From NCBI RefSeq assembly GCF_018885265.1, contig NZ_CP076538.1, positions 2,826,001 through 2,890,000 of the forward strand: DNA of 64,000 nt, given 5' to 3'. The stretch is from Amycolatopsis aidingensis (GTDB lineage Bacteria; Actinomycetota; Actinomycetes; Mycobacteriales; Pseudonocardiaceae). Below are positions 16,457 through 24,678 of the stretch, one piece after another. Position 1 is the stretch's first letter. The number at the start of each line of letters is the position of its first letter. Under the pieces are notes generated by a model that worked only from the letters and a program-made list of their open reading frames with translations, searched no databases and had not been told where the DNA came from. The translations under genes were made by a program, and so were the position numbers.

Positions 16457-17664
16457 CCCGCGCCCGCCCCGCATCCCGCGGCTACCGGCTGCTGGTACTG
16501 GCCTGCGTGGGGCTGCTGGTGCTGGCCACCGGGTTGTGGTGGTTCGCCCGGATCCGCGACGGCCACACCTTCACCGCCTACTTCGACCGTGCCGTCGGGG
16601 TGTACGCGGGCTCCGACGTGCGGGTGCTGGGGATGCGGGTCGGTGCCGTGCGGGAGGTGGTGCCCGATGGCGACCGGGTGCGGGTCCGGATGACCGTGGC
16701 GCCGGAGGTACGGATCCCGGCCGGCGCCGGGGCGGTGATCATCGCGCCCACCCTGGTGAGCGACCGCTACGTGCAGCTGACCCCGGTCTACACCGGCGGG
16801 GCCGTGCTGCGGCCGGGCGCGGTGATCGGGCTGGACCGCACCGCCGTCCCGGTGGAGCTGGACGAGCTGGTCCGGCAGCTGGACGAACTGGCGACGGCAC
16901 TCGGCCCGGAAGGCGCCAACTCCGATGGCGCGCTGTCCAGGGCGCTGGACACCGGGGCCGCGGTGCTGGAAGGCAACGGCGCGCGGCTGGGCCGCACCAT
17001 CGAGCGGCTCGGCGCGGCCGCGGAGACCCTGGAGGGCGCCAAGGGCGACCTGTTCGGCACCATCGACGGGCTGGCCCGGTTCACCAGGACGCTGGCCGAG
17101 AGCGACGCCCAGCTGCGCGAGCTGTCCGGGCGGCTCACCGAGGTCACCGGGTTCCTCGCCGGGGAGCGCGAGAACCTCGGCGCCGCCATGGGTTCGATCG
17201 CCACCGCACTGACCGAGGTGCACGACTTCGTCGCGGACAACCGGGCGAGCGTGCAATCCAATGTAGACAAATTGACCGGGATCACCGGGGCGCTGGTGGA
17301 ACAGCGCGCCGCACTGGCCGAGGTGCTGGACGTGGCGCCGCTGCTGGCGGCCAACGGCCTGAACACCTACGACCAGGCCTCCGGGACACTGCAGGCGCGG
17401 GCGAACCTGAACGAGCTGACCAGCCCACCGATCCTGATGGTCTGCCAGCTGCTGGCGCAGTCCGCTCCGGAGGGGGTGCCCGCCCTGCTGACCGACACCT
17501 GTGCACGGCTGGCGCCGATCCTGGACGGCACGCTGAAACTGCCCTCGGTGGCGGAGACCGTGGCCGCCATCGAGCGCGGCGAGCTGCCACCGCTGCCGCT
17601 GCCGCTGCTGGACACCCCGGGCGGCACCTCGCTGCTCGGCCCGCCGGAGGGAGGTGGCTGGTGA
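16453..17664 (+). CDS. MceD-type MlaD-domain protein
   Basis: A 403-residue chain: membrane anchor (about residues 12-31), MlaD domain with AYFDRAVGVYAGSDVRVLGM and VGAVREV, and a long heptad-rich helical region (including DLFGTIDGLARFTRTLAESD) that would form the tunnel. The C-terminus is Pro/Leu-rich (LPPLPLPLLDTP). It overlaps mceE by GTGA at 17661. MceD chains often have the longest helical region of the complex, consistent with its length here. Confidence 0.9.
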   Translation: MTRARPASRGYRLLVLACVGLLVLATGLWWFARIRDGHTFTAYFDRAVGVYAGSDVRVLGMRVGAVREVVPDGDRVRVRMTVAPEVRIPAGAGAVIIAPTLVSDRYVQLTPVYTGGAVLRPGAVIGLDRTAVPVELDELVRQLDELATALGPEGANSDGALSRALDTGAAVLEGNGARLGRTIERLGAAAETLEGAKGDLFGTIDGLARFTRTLAESDAQLRELSGRLTEVTGFLAGERENLGAAMGSIATALTEVHDFVADNRASVQSNVDKLTGITGALVEQRAALAEVLDVAPLLAANGLNTYDQASGTLQARANLNELTSPPILMVCQLLAQSAPEGVPALLTDTCARLAPILDGTLKLPSVAETVAAIERGELPPLPLPLLDTPGGTSLLGPPEGGGW

Positions 17665-18833
17665 TGCGCGGTCGCCGTCTGCCCGCGCTGCTGGCGGTAC
17701 TGCTGGTGGCGGGCTGCACCGCGGGGGTTCGGGACCTGCCGCTGCCGGGGGGAGCCGACCTCGGCGAGCGTCCCTACCGGGTCACGCTGCGGTTCGCCGA
17801 TGTGGCCGATCTGGTCCCGCAGGCGGCGGTACGGGTCGGGGACGTCCCGGTGGGCAGGGTGGAGGAGATCTCCCTCGCGGCGGACAACCGGACGGTGCAC
17901 GTGGCCGTCTCGGTGCGCGGTTCGGTGGTGCTGCCTGCCAATGCCACCGGCAGGCTGCGGCAGTCCAGCCTGCTGGGGGAGAAATTCGTCGAGCTGGCCG
18001 CTCCCAGGGACCCCGCCGCGGCGCGGCTCGCCGACGGGGACGTGATCGGCCTGGAGCGCACCACCCGGGGCACCGAGGTGGAGGAGGTGCTCGGGGCGAT
18101 CTCGCTGCTGCTGAACGGCGGCGGGCTGCAACAGGTACGCACGATCACCACCGAGCTGAACGCCGCGCTGTCCGGCAACACCGGCCATATCCGTTCCCTG
18201 CTGGCCAACATCGAACGACTTGTGTCCACTCTGGACGATCAGCGGGGTGACATCGCGCGGGCGCTGGAAGGAGTGGACCGGCTGGCAGGCACCCTCGCCG
18301 CGCAGCGGGACACCATCGCCGGTGCGCTGGACGACCTCACCCCCGGGCTGCGCGTGCTCACCGAGCAGCGGGACCAGCTCGTCGGCATGCTGCGCGCGGT
18401 GGACCGGCTCGCGGAGGTCGCGGTGGACACCATCGGCCGGAGCCAGGCCGACCTGATCGCCGACCTGGAGGCGCTGGCTCCCACCCTGGACAAGCTCGCC
18501 GAGGCCGGCACCGCGCTGCCGAGGGCACTGGAACTGCTGCTCACCTTCCCGCTCCCGGACGAGGGTCTGGACATCGTGCGTGGCGACTACGCCAACGCGC
18601 GGATCAAGGCCGACCTCCGGCTGGACAAGCTGATCGCCAACCTGGAGTCGGCGCAGCCGGTGGTACCGCTGCCCGGCAACAGCCCCACCCCGGACCCCGG
18701 CGGCGGCATGCCCGCACCGGCCCCGCCACTGCCGCTGCCGCGGGCGGGCCAGGCCCCTGCGCCGCAGGAGGCGCGGCCCACCGAACCGGACCTGCTCGGC
18801 GGGCTGCTCGGCACCCTGCTGGGAGGCCGCTGA
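17661..18833 (+). CDS. MceE-type lipoprotein
   Basis: A 390-residue Mce chain that replaces the uncleaved anchor with a lipoprotein signal: LPALLAVLLVAGC ends in a lipobox whose Cys would be lipidated. The MlaD domain follows (RFADVADLVPQAAVRVGDV, VGRVEEI, LLGEKFVEL), then helices and a Pro-rich C-terminus. Being a lipoprotein is the diagnostic feature of MceE (LprK in mycobacteria). Start GTG 17661 overlaps the mceD stop; ATG 17664 is an alternative one codon later, both preceded by a GGAGGGAGG ribosome site. Confidence 0.92.
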   Translation: MMRGRRLPALLAVLLVAGCTAGVRDLPLPGGADLGERPYRVTLRFADVADLVPQAAVRVGDVPVGRVEEISLAADNRTVHVAVSVRGSVVLPANATGRLRQSSLLGEKFVELAAPRDPAAARLADGDVIGLERTTRGTEVEEVLGAISLLLNGGGLQQVRTITTELNAALSGNTGHIRSLLANIERLVSTLDDQRGDIARALEGVDRLAGTLAAQRDTIAGALDDLTPGLRVLTEQRDQLVGMLRAVDRLAEVAVDTIGRSQADLIADLEALAPTLDKLAEAGTALPRALELLLTFPLPDEGLDIVRGDYANARIKADLRLDKLIANLESAQPVVPLPGNSPTPDPGGGMPAPAPPLPLPRAGQAPAPQEARPTEPDLLGGLLGTLLGGR

Positions 18834-20068
18834 TGCCGCGCCCCATCCGTGCCCGGATCGCGTTGTTCCTGGTGATCGCGGTAGGCGGGGTCGGGTACGC
18901 GGGCTGGCATTACGCCGGGCTGGACCGGCTGTTCGGCGCCAGCGGCTACCTGGTGACCGTGGAACTGCCGCGTGGCGGCGGGATCTTCCCCGGCGCGGAG
19001 GTCACCTACCGGGGGGTCGGCGTGGGCAGGGTGAACGAGCTGCGGCTGACCGCGGACGCGGTGGAGGCCGTGCTGGACATCGACCCCGCCGCCGCTCGGA
19101 TCCCCGCATCGGCCACCGCCGTGGTGACCAACCGCTCGGCGATCGGGGAGCAGTACCTCGACCTGCGCCCGGACACCGCGGCCGGGCCGTACCTGGCCGA
19201 GGGGTCCCGGATCGGCGCGGCGGACACCGTGCTGCCGCCGTCCCCGGACCAACTGCTGGCCAGCGCCGACGCCCTGCTGCGCAGCGTGCCGGTGGACTCG
19301 CTGCGGACCGTGCTCGGTGAGCTGGACACCGCGCTGTCCGGGGCGGGGCCGCAACTGCGGCGGATCCTGGACGCCACCGGATCGCTGCTGCCCGAGGCCG
19401 TGCGGCACCTGCCGCAGACCACCGGGCTGCTCGCCGACGGCCGGGTGGTGCTGGACACCCAGCGCGACCTCGCCGAGCCGATCGCCAGCTTCGGTGCCGA
19501 CCTGCGGGCGTTGTCGCGGCAGCTAAGGGAGTCCGATCCGGATATCCGCGAGCTGATCAACGCCGGGCCGCGGGTGGCGCGGCAGGTCCGCTCGGTGCTG
19601 GCCGAGTCCGGCTCCGACTTCTCCGTGCTGCTGGCCAACCTGCTCACCACCGCCATGGTGTACGAGACCAGAGTGGACGGTCTCGAGCAGGCCATGGTGG
19701 CCTACGCCTACCTCCCGGTGATCGGGAACGCGCTGTTTCCAGGGGACGGAACCGCGCATCTCGGGCTGGTGCTCACCGTCTTCGACCCGCCGTCCTGCAC
19801 GAAGGGATACGAGGGCACCCGGCAGCGGCCCGGCTCGGCCACCACCGAGGTACCGCCGAACTCCGACGCCTACTGCGCCGAGCCACCGGGCAGCCCGATC
19901 GGGGTGCGGGGTTCGCAGAACGCCCCGTACGGCGGCGCGCCGCGCCCGGCCACGGCGCCGCCCGCCAGCGAGCCGGGCACGGCGCGCCCGGACATCCCCG
20001 GCCCGCTCGGCGCGCCCGGCGGGGCGGGCTTCGCCGGCCTCGGCGCCCTGCTCGGGGTGGCCGGCTGA
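18833..20068 (+). CDS. MceF-type MlaD-domain protein
   Basis: A 411-residue last chain of the set: anchor at about residues 8-28, MlaD domain with VELPRGGGIFPGAEVTYRGV and VGRVNEL, a helical region, and a C-terminus with cysteines (PPSCTKGYEG, AYCAEPPGS) followed by low-complexity Pro/Ala/Gly. The conserved CxxGYE and YC pair is typical of MceF and may be a disulphide outside the membrane. Its ATG shares a base with the mceE stop (TGATG). Confidence 0.9.
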   Translation: MPRPIRARIALFLVIAVGGVGYAGWHYAGLDRLFGASGYLVTVELPRGGGIFPGAEVTYRGVGVGRVNELRLTADAVEAVLDIDPAAARIPASATAVVTNRSAIGEQYLDLRPDTAAGPYLAEGSRIGAADTVLPPSPDQLLASADALLRSVPVDSLRTVLGELDTALSGAGPQLRRILDATGSLLPEAVRHLPQTTGLLADGRVVLDTQRDLAEPIASFGADLRALSRQLRESDPDIRELINAGPRVARQVRSVLAESGSDFSVLLANLLTTAMVYETRVDGLEQAMVAYAYLPVIGNALFPGDGTAHLGLVLTVFDPPSCTKGYEGTRQRPGSATTEVPPNSDAYCAEPPGSPIGVRGSQNAPYGGAPRPATAPPASEPGTARPDIPGPLGAPGGAGFAGLGALLGVAG

Positions 20069-20112
20069 TGGCCAGGACCGGTCCGCCCGCGTCACGACAT
20101 AGAGTGAAAGGC

Positions 20113-20787
20113 ATGTCTGTGGCCCGAAGCGGATCGAACGGTGAGCGCGCCGGGCGCTCCGGCCGTACCCAGGAGGAGCGCAGTGCGGCGATGCGCCAGC
20201 GGTTGCTGGACGCCACCATCGACTGCCTGGTCGAGTACGGCTACTCCGGTACCACCACCACGAAGGTGGCCGATCGCGCCGGCGTGACCCGCGGCGCCCA
20301 GGTGCATCACTTTCCCACCAAGACCGACCTGGTGGTGTCCGCGATCAGGCATCTCGCCGCCAAGCGCACCGAGCTGGCCTTCGGCGAGCTGGAACGGCTG
20401 CGATCCTCGGCCGATCCGGTCGGGGACGCGCTGGACCTGCTGTGGGAGATGCACCAGGGACCGGTGTTCTCCGCGACCGTGGAGCTGTGGGTGGCCGCCA
20501 GGACCGACCCGGAGCTGCGCAGGCACATGTCCGTGGTGGAACCGATCGCCACCAGCAGCCTGGTCGAGTTCGGCAAGGCGCTGCTACCCGACCACGCGGA
20601 GCATCCGGAGTTCCTGCACGCCGTGTACACCGCCATGGACGTGGTGCGCGGCATCCTGATCGCGAGCTGGGCGACCAGGGACCAGGCCGAGCTGGACGCC
20701 CGCTGGGCCCGCGCCAGCAAGCACCTGCGCATCCTCTTCGATGCCCTCATGTCCCGGGCCGGCCACGCCAACCCCCGCCCCGGCTGA
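20113..20787 (+). CDS. TetR/AcrR-family regulator linked to the mce operon
   Basis: A 224-residue TetR regulator. The DNA-binding domain (about residues 18-75) reads RQRLLDATIDCLVEYGYSGT then TTKVADRAGVTRGAQVHHFP, with the helix-turn-helix intact; a ligand-binding helical domain follows. Start ATG 20113 has GAAAGG four bases upstream; ATG 20068, which overlaps the mceF stop, is an alternative that adds 15 unlikely residues. Its position as the last gene suggests it senses a lipid or degradation product and controls mce expression, as TetR-type Mce3R does in mycobacteria; this is inference. Confidence 0.88.
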   Translation: MSVARSGSNGERAGRSGRTQEERSAAMRQRLLDATIDCLVEYGYSGTTTTKVADRAGVTRGAQVHHFPTKTDLVVSAIRHLAAKRTELAFGELERLRSSADPVGDALDLLWEMHQGPVFSATVELWVAARTDPELRRHMSVVEPIATSSLVEFGKALLPDHAEHPEFLHAVYTAMDVVRGILIASWATRDQAELDARWARASKHLRILFDALMSRAGHANPRPG

Positions 20788-20790
20788 TGG

Positions 20791-21441
20791 TCAGGGGGCC
20801 GCGAGGCCTGCCTCGTGGGCCAGCAGGCCGGCCTGGGTGCGGTTCGCGCAGTCCAGCTTCACCAGCATCCGGGACACGTAGCTCTTCACCGTGGCCTCGG
20901 AAAGGTGCAGCCGGGCGGCGATGTCCGCATTGGACATTCCGTGGCCGAGGCAGGCCAGCACCTCCCGCTCCCGCTCGGTGAGCGCGCTGGTGCGCCGCCG
21001 GGCGAGCTCGCTGCGCTGGCGGCCGTCCGCGGAGGCGGCGACCAGCCTGCGGGCCGCCTCGGGGGACAGCACGGTGTGCCCGTCGGCCGCCACCCGGATC
21101 AGGCTGATCAGGTCGGCGGGCGGGGTGCTCTTTACCAGGAAACCGGCCGCGCCCGCGCGCAACGCACGCAGCACGTAGGCGTCCGCGTCGAAGGTGGTCA
21201 GCGCCACCACCGCGGGCGGGCTCGGCAGGGTGCCGATCCGCTCGGTCGCGGCCAGCCCGTCCACCCCGGGCATCCGCAGGTCCATCAGCACGACCTGGGG
21301 CCGGTACCGCACGACGACCTCGACCGCCTCGGCCCCGTCGGCGGCCTCGGCCACCACCTCGATGTCCTCGGCGGTGGACAGGATGGTGCGCAGATGCGCG
21401 CACACCATCGGCTCGTCATCGACCACGATCACCCGGATCAT
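20791..21441 (-). CDS. NarL/LuxR-type response regulator
   Basis: A 216-residue response regulator. The receiver domain begins MIRVIVVDDEPMVC with acidic Asp8/Asp9, phospho-acceptor Asp54 in VLMDLRMPG, and Lys in GFLVKSTPP. The output domain has a LuxR helix-turn-helix (LTEREREVLACLGHGMSNAD, then EATVKSYVSRML). ATG 21441 lies 26 bases inside the end of the kinase gene, so the pair is translationally coupled. The divergent ABC exporter at 22779 is the likely target. The stop lies three bases from the convergent TetR stop. Confidence 0.93.
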   Translation of the reverse strand: MIRVIVVDDEPMVCAHLRTILSTAEDIEVVAEAADGAEAVEVVVRYRPQVVLMDLRMPGVDGLAATERIGTLPSPPAVVALTTFDADAYVLRALRAGAAGFLVKSTPPADLISLIRVAADGHTVLSPEAARRLVAASADGRQRSELARRRTSALTEREREVLACLGHGMSNADIAARLHLSEATVKSYVSRMLVKLDCANRTQAGLLAHEAGLAAP

Positions 21442-22642
21442 CCTGGTCCTTGCTCTCCGCCGTAGGCACGTACGCGGGCAGTATCGCATCGAGCCGGTAA
21501 CCGCCGGTCCCGGCCACCGGTGCCGCGGTCAGCGATCCGCCGATCAGCTCCACCCGTTGCCGCAGGCCGGTAAGGCCGGTACCGGAGCCACGCCCGGCCA
21601 GCGCCGGGTCGGGCGGCCGCCGCGAGGCGGTGTTGGTCACCTCGATCCGCAGGCCCTGCGTCCCGTACCGCAGCCCCACCCGTACCCCGGCGCCCGGCGC
21701 GTGCTTGCGCACGTTGGTCAGCGCCTCCTGCACCACCCGGTAGGCGGTGCGGGCCACCGTGGGGGACAGCGCACCGGGATCCCCCTCCGTCACCAGGTCC
21801 ACCGGGACACCCACGGCCCTGGACTCGGCCACCAGCACGGCCGGATCGATCGTGCCGGTCGCGGGGCCGGGGTCCCTGCTGCCCTGCCCCGGCTCGGCGC
21901 CGCCCTCCCGCAGCACGCCCACCAGGTCCCGCAGTTCGTCCAGCGCCTGGGTGCCGGCCAGCCGGATCTCCTCCGCCGCCGTGCGCACCGAGTCCTCGGG
22001 GGTGGTCACCCCGAGCGCGCCCGCGTGCAGCACGATCAGGCTGAGCCGGTGGGTCACCACATCGTGCATCTCCGCGGCCAGCCTGCGCCGCTCCTCTGCC
22101 CGCGCCCGCTCGGCCAGCAGGTGCTGCTCGCGCTCGGCCCGTTCGGCCCGGTCCCGTAGCGAGCGCACCAGCTGCTTGCGCGCGTCCAGGTACAGCACGA
22201 TCGCCAGCGGCAGGGCGGTGTTGAGCAGCCCGGCGGGGGTGACCTCCCAGCTCGGCGCCCACGGGCGGGAGCCGAGCACCAGCAGCACCCCGGTCAGCAC
22301 CATGGCCCGCCGCCGGTCCAGCAGCAGACCCAGGTTCGCCACGATCGCCGGGGTGGCCGTTGGCATACCGGGCAGGGTGAGCGGCTGGTCCGGCACCAGC
22401 AGCCCGGGGGAGAACAGGTCGGAGCCGAGCATCGCCAGCGCCCCCGCGGTGGCGAACAGCGCCACCCCGGCCGGGTACCGCGCGAGCAGGCACAGCGAGG
22501 CGTCCACCGCCAGGTTGAGCACCAGGTGCGCGGCCGGGCCCGCCCAGCCGGTGGTCTGCGGGCCGACCAGGTACAGCACGACGTCGAACCCGGCGAAGGC
22601 GAGCGCTACGACGATCAGCACGCGGGTGGTCGGACGCTTCAC
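21416..22642 (-). CDS. sensor histidine kinase, HisKA_3 type
   Basis: A 408-residue membrane kinase. The N-terminus has about five or six hydrophobic segments without a large external loop, so it probably senses within the membrane or via a partner. A coiled region (DRAERAEREQHLLAERARAE) leads into the HisKA_3 dimerisation domain with the phospho-acceptor His in AAEMHDVVTHRLSLIV, then an HATPase_c domain (QEALTNVRKHAPG, GRGSGTGLTGLRQRVELIGG). It phosphorylates the overlapping NarL-type regulator. Start is GTG (complement of 22640-22642). Layout resembles cell-envelope or antibiotic stress sensors next to ABC exporters. Confidence 0.92.
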   Translation of the reverse strand: MKRPTTRVLIVVALAFAGFDVVLYLVGPQTTGWAGPAAHLVLNLAVDASLCLLARYPAGVALFATAGALAMLGSDLFSPGLLVPDQPLTLPGMPTATPAIVANLGLLLDRRRAMVLTGVLLVLGSRPWAPSWEVTPAGLLNTALPLAIVLYLDARKQLVRSLRDRAERAEREQHLLAERARAEERRRLAAEMHDVVTHRLSLIVLHAGALGVTTPEDSVRTAAEEIRLAGTQALDELRDLVGVLREGGAEPGQGSRDPGPATGTIDPAVLVAESRAVGVPVDLVTEGDPGALSPTVARTAYRVVQEALTNVRKHAPGAGVRVGLRYGTQGLRIEVTNTASRRPPDPALAGRGSGTGLTGLRQRVELIGGSLTAAPVAGTGGYRLDAILPAYVPTAESKDQDDPGDRGR

Positions 22643-22778
22643 GCCGCAACGGTAGCTCCGTGGCACCCCGCGGTGGCCGCGCACACCACCGACGACTGTC
22701 CGGGATCCACGAAAGTTGCACCCCACTGTCCACCTTGCGCGGTGGCGGCACCCGTGCCGGTGCGGTGCAATAGTCGAC

Positions 22779-23738
22779 GTGATCAAGGCAGATGAGTTGT
22801 CCAAGAGGTTCGGCGACACCCAGGCCGTGGACTCGTTGTCCTTCGAGGTGAAGCCCGGCGTGGTCACCGGCTTCCTCGGGCCCAACGGCGCGGGCAAGTC
22901 GACCACCATGCGGATGATCCTCGGGCTGGACCGGCCGACCGGCGGATCGGTCACCGTGCACGGAAAGTCCTACTCGGACCTTCCGGCGCCGATCCAGGAG
23001 GTCGGCTCGGTGCTGGACGCCAAGGCTATCCAGAGTGGACTGACCGCGCACGCGCACCTGAGCTGGATGGCCAAGGCGGGTGGGGTCCCACGACGCCGGG
23101 TGGACGAGGTACTGGAACTGGTCGGGCTGACCGCGGTCGCCGGCAAGCGCGCGGGCGGGTTCTCCCTCGGCATGTCGCAGCGGCTCGGCATCGCCGGTGC
23201 CCTGCTCGGCGACCCGCGGGTGTTGCTGTTCGACGAGCCGGTCAACGGACTGGACCCGGAGGGCATCCAGTGGGTGCGCACCCTGATGCAGGATCTGGCG
23301 CGGGAAGGCCGCACCGTGTTCGTCTCCAGCCACCTGATGAACGAGATGGAGGAGACGGCCGACCACGTGCTGGTGATCGGCCGCGGCACCCTGATCGCGG
23401 AGGCCAGCATCGGGGAGCTGACCCAGCGCAGCTCCCATGCACACGTACGGGTGGTGTCCCCGGACGCGACCCGGCTGAACGAGGTGCTGGCCCGCGAGGG
23501 CGGGGTGGTGCGCACCGGGGACGCAGGGGAACTGCTGGTGACCGAACTGGACTCCGCCCGCATCGGCGACCTCGCGCTGGAGCACCGGATCGGCGTACAC
23601 GAGCTGACCCCGGTCCGCGCCAGCCTGGAGGCCGCCTTCCTCGAACTCACCGCGGATGCCGCGCAGTTCAGCTCCACTGTGGACCCCAAGGCCGCGGCCG
23701 AGACCGCCCGCGCCCTCGCCGACGAAGGGAGCCGGTGA
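22779..23738 (+). CDS. ABC transporter ATP-binding protein (ABC-2 export system)
   Basis: A 319-residue ATPase. Walker A is GPNGAGKST, the signature reads FSLGMSQRLGIAGAL (S-x-G-x-x-Q), Walker B is VLLFDEPVNGLD, and the H-loop is VSSHLM. The roughly 100-residue C-terminal extension is typical of drug and bacitracin-type exporters. Start GTG 22779 is 137 bp from the divergent kinase start. The ATPase is coupled to the permease that begins one base after its stop. Likely role is efflux of an antimicrobial or lipid, controlled by the adjacent two-component system. Confidence 0.93.
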   Translation: MIKADELSKRFGDTQAVDSLSFEVKPGVVTGFLGPNGAGKSTTMRMILGLDRPTGGSVTVHGKSYSDLPAPIQEVGSVLDAKAIQSGLTAHAHLSWMAKAGGVPRRRVDEVLELVGLTAVAGKRAGGFSLGMSQRLGIAGALLGDPRVLLFDEPVNGLDPEGIQWVRTLMQDLAREGRTVFVSSHLMNEMEETADHVLVIGRGTLIAEASIGELTQRSSHAHVRVVSPDATRLNEVLAREGGVVRTGDAGELLVTELDSARIGDLALEHRIGVHELTPVRASLEAAFLELTADAAQFSSTVDPKAAAETARALADEGSR

Positions 23739-23739
23739 C

Positions 23740-24582
23740 ATGACCGGAACCGAGACGGTTCGCCCGGCCGAGCGCAACCGCGCCGGGTACTCGACGCCCG
23801 GCCTGCCTGCCACGGTCGCCGCCGAGTGGACGAAACTGCGCGCGCTGCGCTCGACTTGGCTCACCCTGCTCATCGCGGCCGTGGCCGGAATCGGCTTCAG
23901 CGCCCTGCTGGCGCTGGCGATCGGCAGTAGCGCCGGGATGAGCGAGCAACAGCGTGCCGATATCGACCCGGCGGGCGGCGCGGTCGCCGGACTGACCTTC
24001 GCGGTGGTGCTGTTCATCGTGCTCGGCGTGAACGCGGCCGCCCCGGAGTTCAGCAGCCGGATGATCGGGGTGACGCTCACCGTGACCCCGCGGCGCGGCA
24101 GGCTGGTCGCCGCCAAGGGGATCGTCCTCGGGCTGCTCACCCTGGTCGCGGGCGCGCTCTGCGCGGTGCTGGCCTTCTTCGTCGGTGGGGCCGTGCTGTC
24201 CGGCCACGACGTCACCATGCCGGGGCTCGGCGACCCCGAGGTGCTCGGGGTGCTCGGCGGGTGGATCGCGCAGCTGGTGACCTTCGCCCTGCTCGGCCTG
24301 GCCGTGGCGATCCTGCTGCGCAGCGCGGCGGGCGCGATCGCGCTGCTGCTCGCGGTGCTGTTCCTGCCCGCGATGTTCGGCGCGATGCTGCCGGACTGGA
24401 TGTCCGAGGGCGTCATCCGGTTCCTGCCGGGCAGCATCGCGGAGAACCTGACCATGGCCGAGCCCGACCCGGACTCGCTGACCTACCTGCCGCCAGCGGT
24501 CGCCGGGCTGCTGCTCGCCGCCTGGGTGGTGCTGGCGCTGGCGGCGGCCCGGGGTGCGCTCTCCGCGCGGGACGCACGATGA
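23740..24582 (+). CDS. ABC-2 type transporter permease
   Basis: A 280-residue membrane protein with about six hydrophobic segments. The N-terminal cytoplasmic sequence ATVAAEWTKLRALRSTWLTLL matches the ExxKLRxxRSTW pattern of actinobacterial ABC-2 permeases partnered with drug-type ATPases. ATG 23740 follows the ATPase stop by one base, so the two form an operon and would dimerise into a full exporter. Substrate cannot be inferred from sequence. Confidence 0.9.
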   Translation: MTGTETVRPAERNRAGYSTPGLPATVAAEWTKLRALRSTWLTLLIAAVAGIGFSALLALAIGSSAGMSEQQRADIDPAGGAVAGLTFAVVLFIVLGVNAAAPEFSSRMIGVTLTVTPRRGRLVAAKGIVLGLLTLVAGALCAVLAFFVGGAVLSGHDVTMPGLGDPEVLGVLGGWIAQLVTFALLGLAVAILLRSAAGAIALLLAVLFLPAMFGAMLPDWMSEGVIRFLPGSIAENLTMAEPDPDSLTYLPPAVAGLLLAAWVVLALAAARGALSARDAR

Positions 24583-24678
24583 GCCGGTAGCGGTGGTCAC
24601 CGTCACGGGTGCGGCGCCAGCCGATCACATTACGATGTGGCGCGTCAGGAGCAGGTAGCCCGCGGGGGAGGAGCGCAC

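Noticed and set aside
22742..22778. Promoter of the ABC exporter (CAATAGT near 22768-22774)
   Set aside because: The -10-like match is weak and no -35 fits at 16-18 bp, so it is not listed as a feature.
21438..24455. 1005-residue minus-strand ORF across the kinase and ABC genes
   Set aside because: It crosses the divergent promoter region and is out of frame with the kinase; no recognisable domain.
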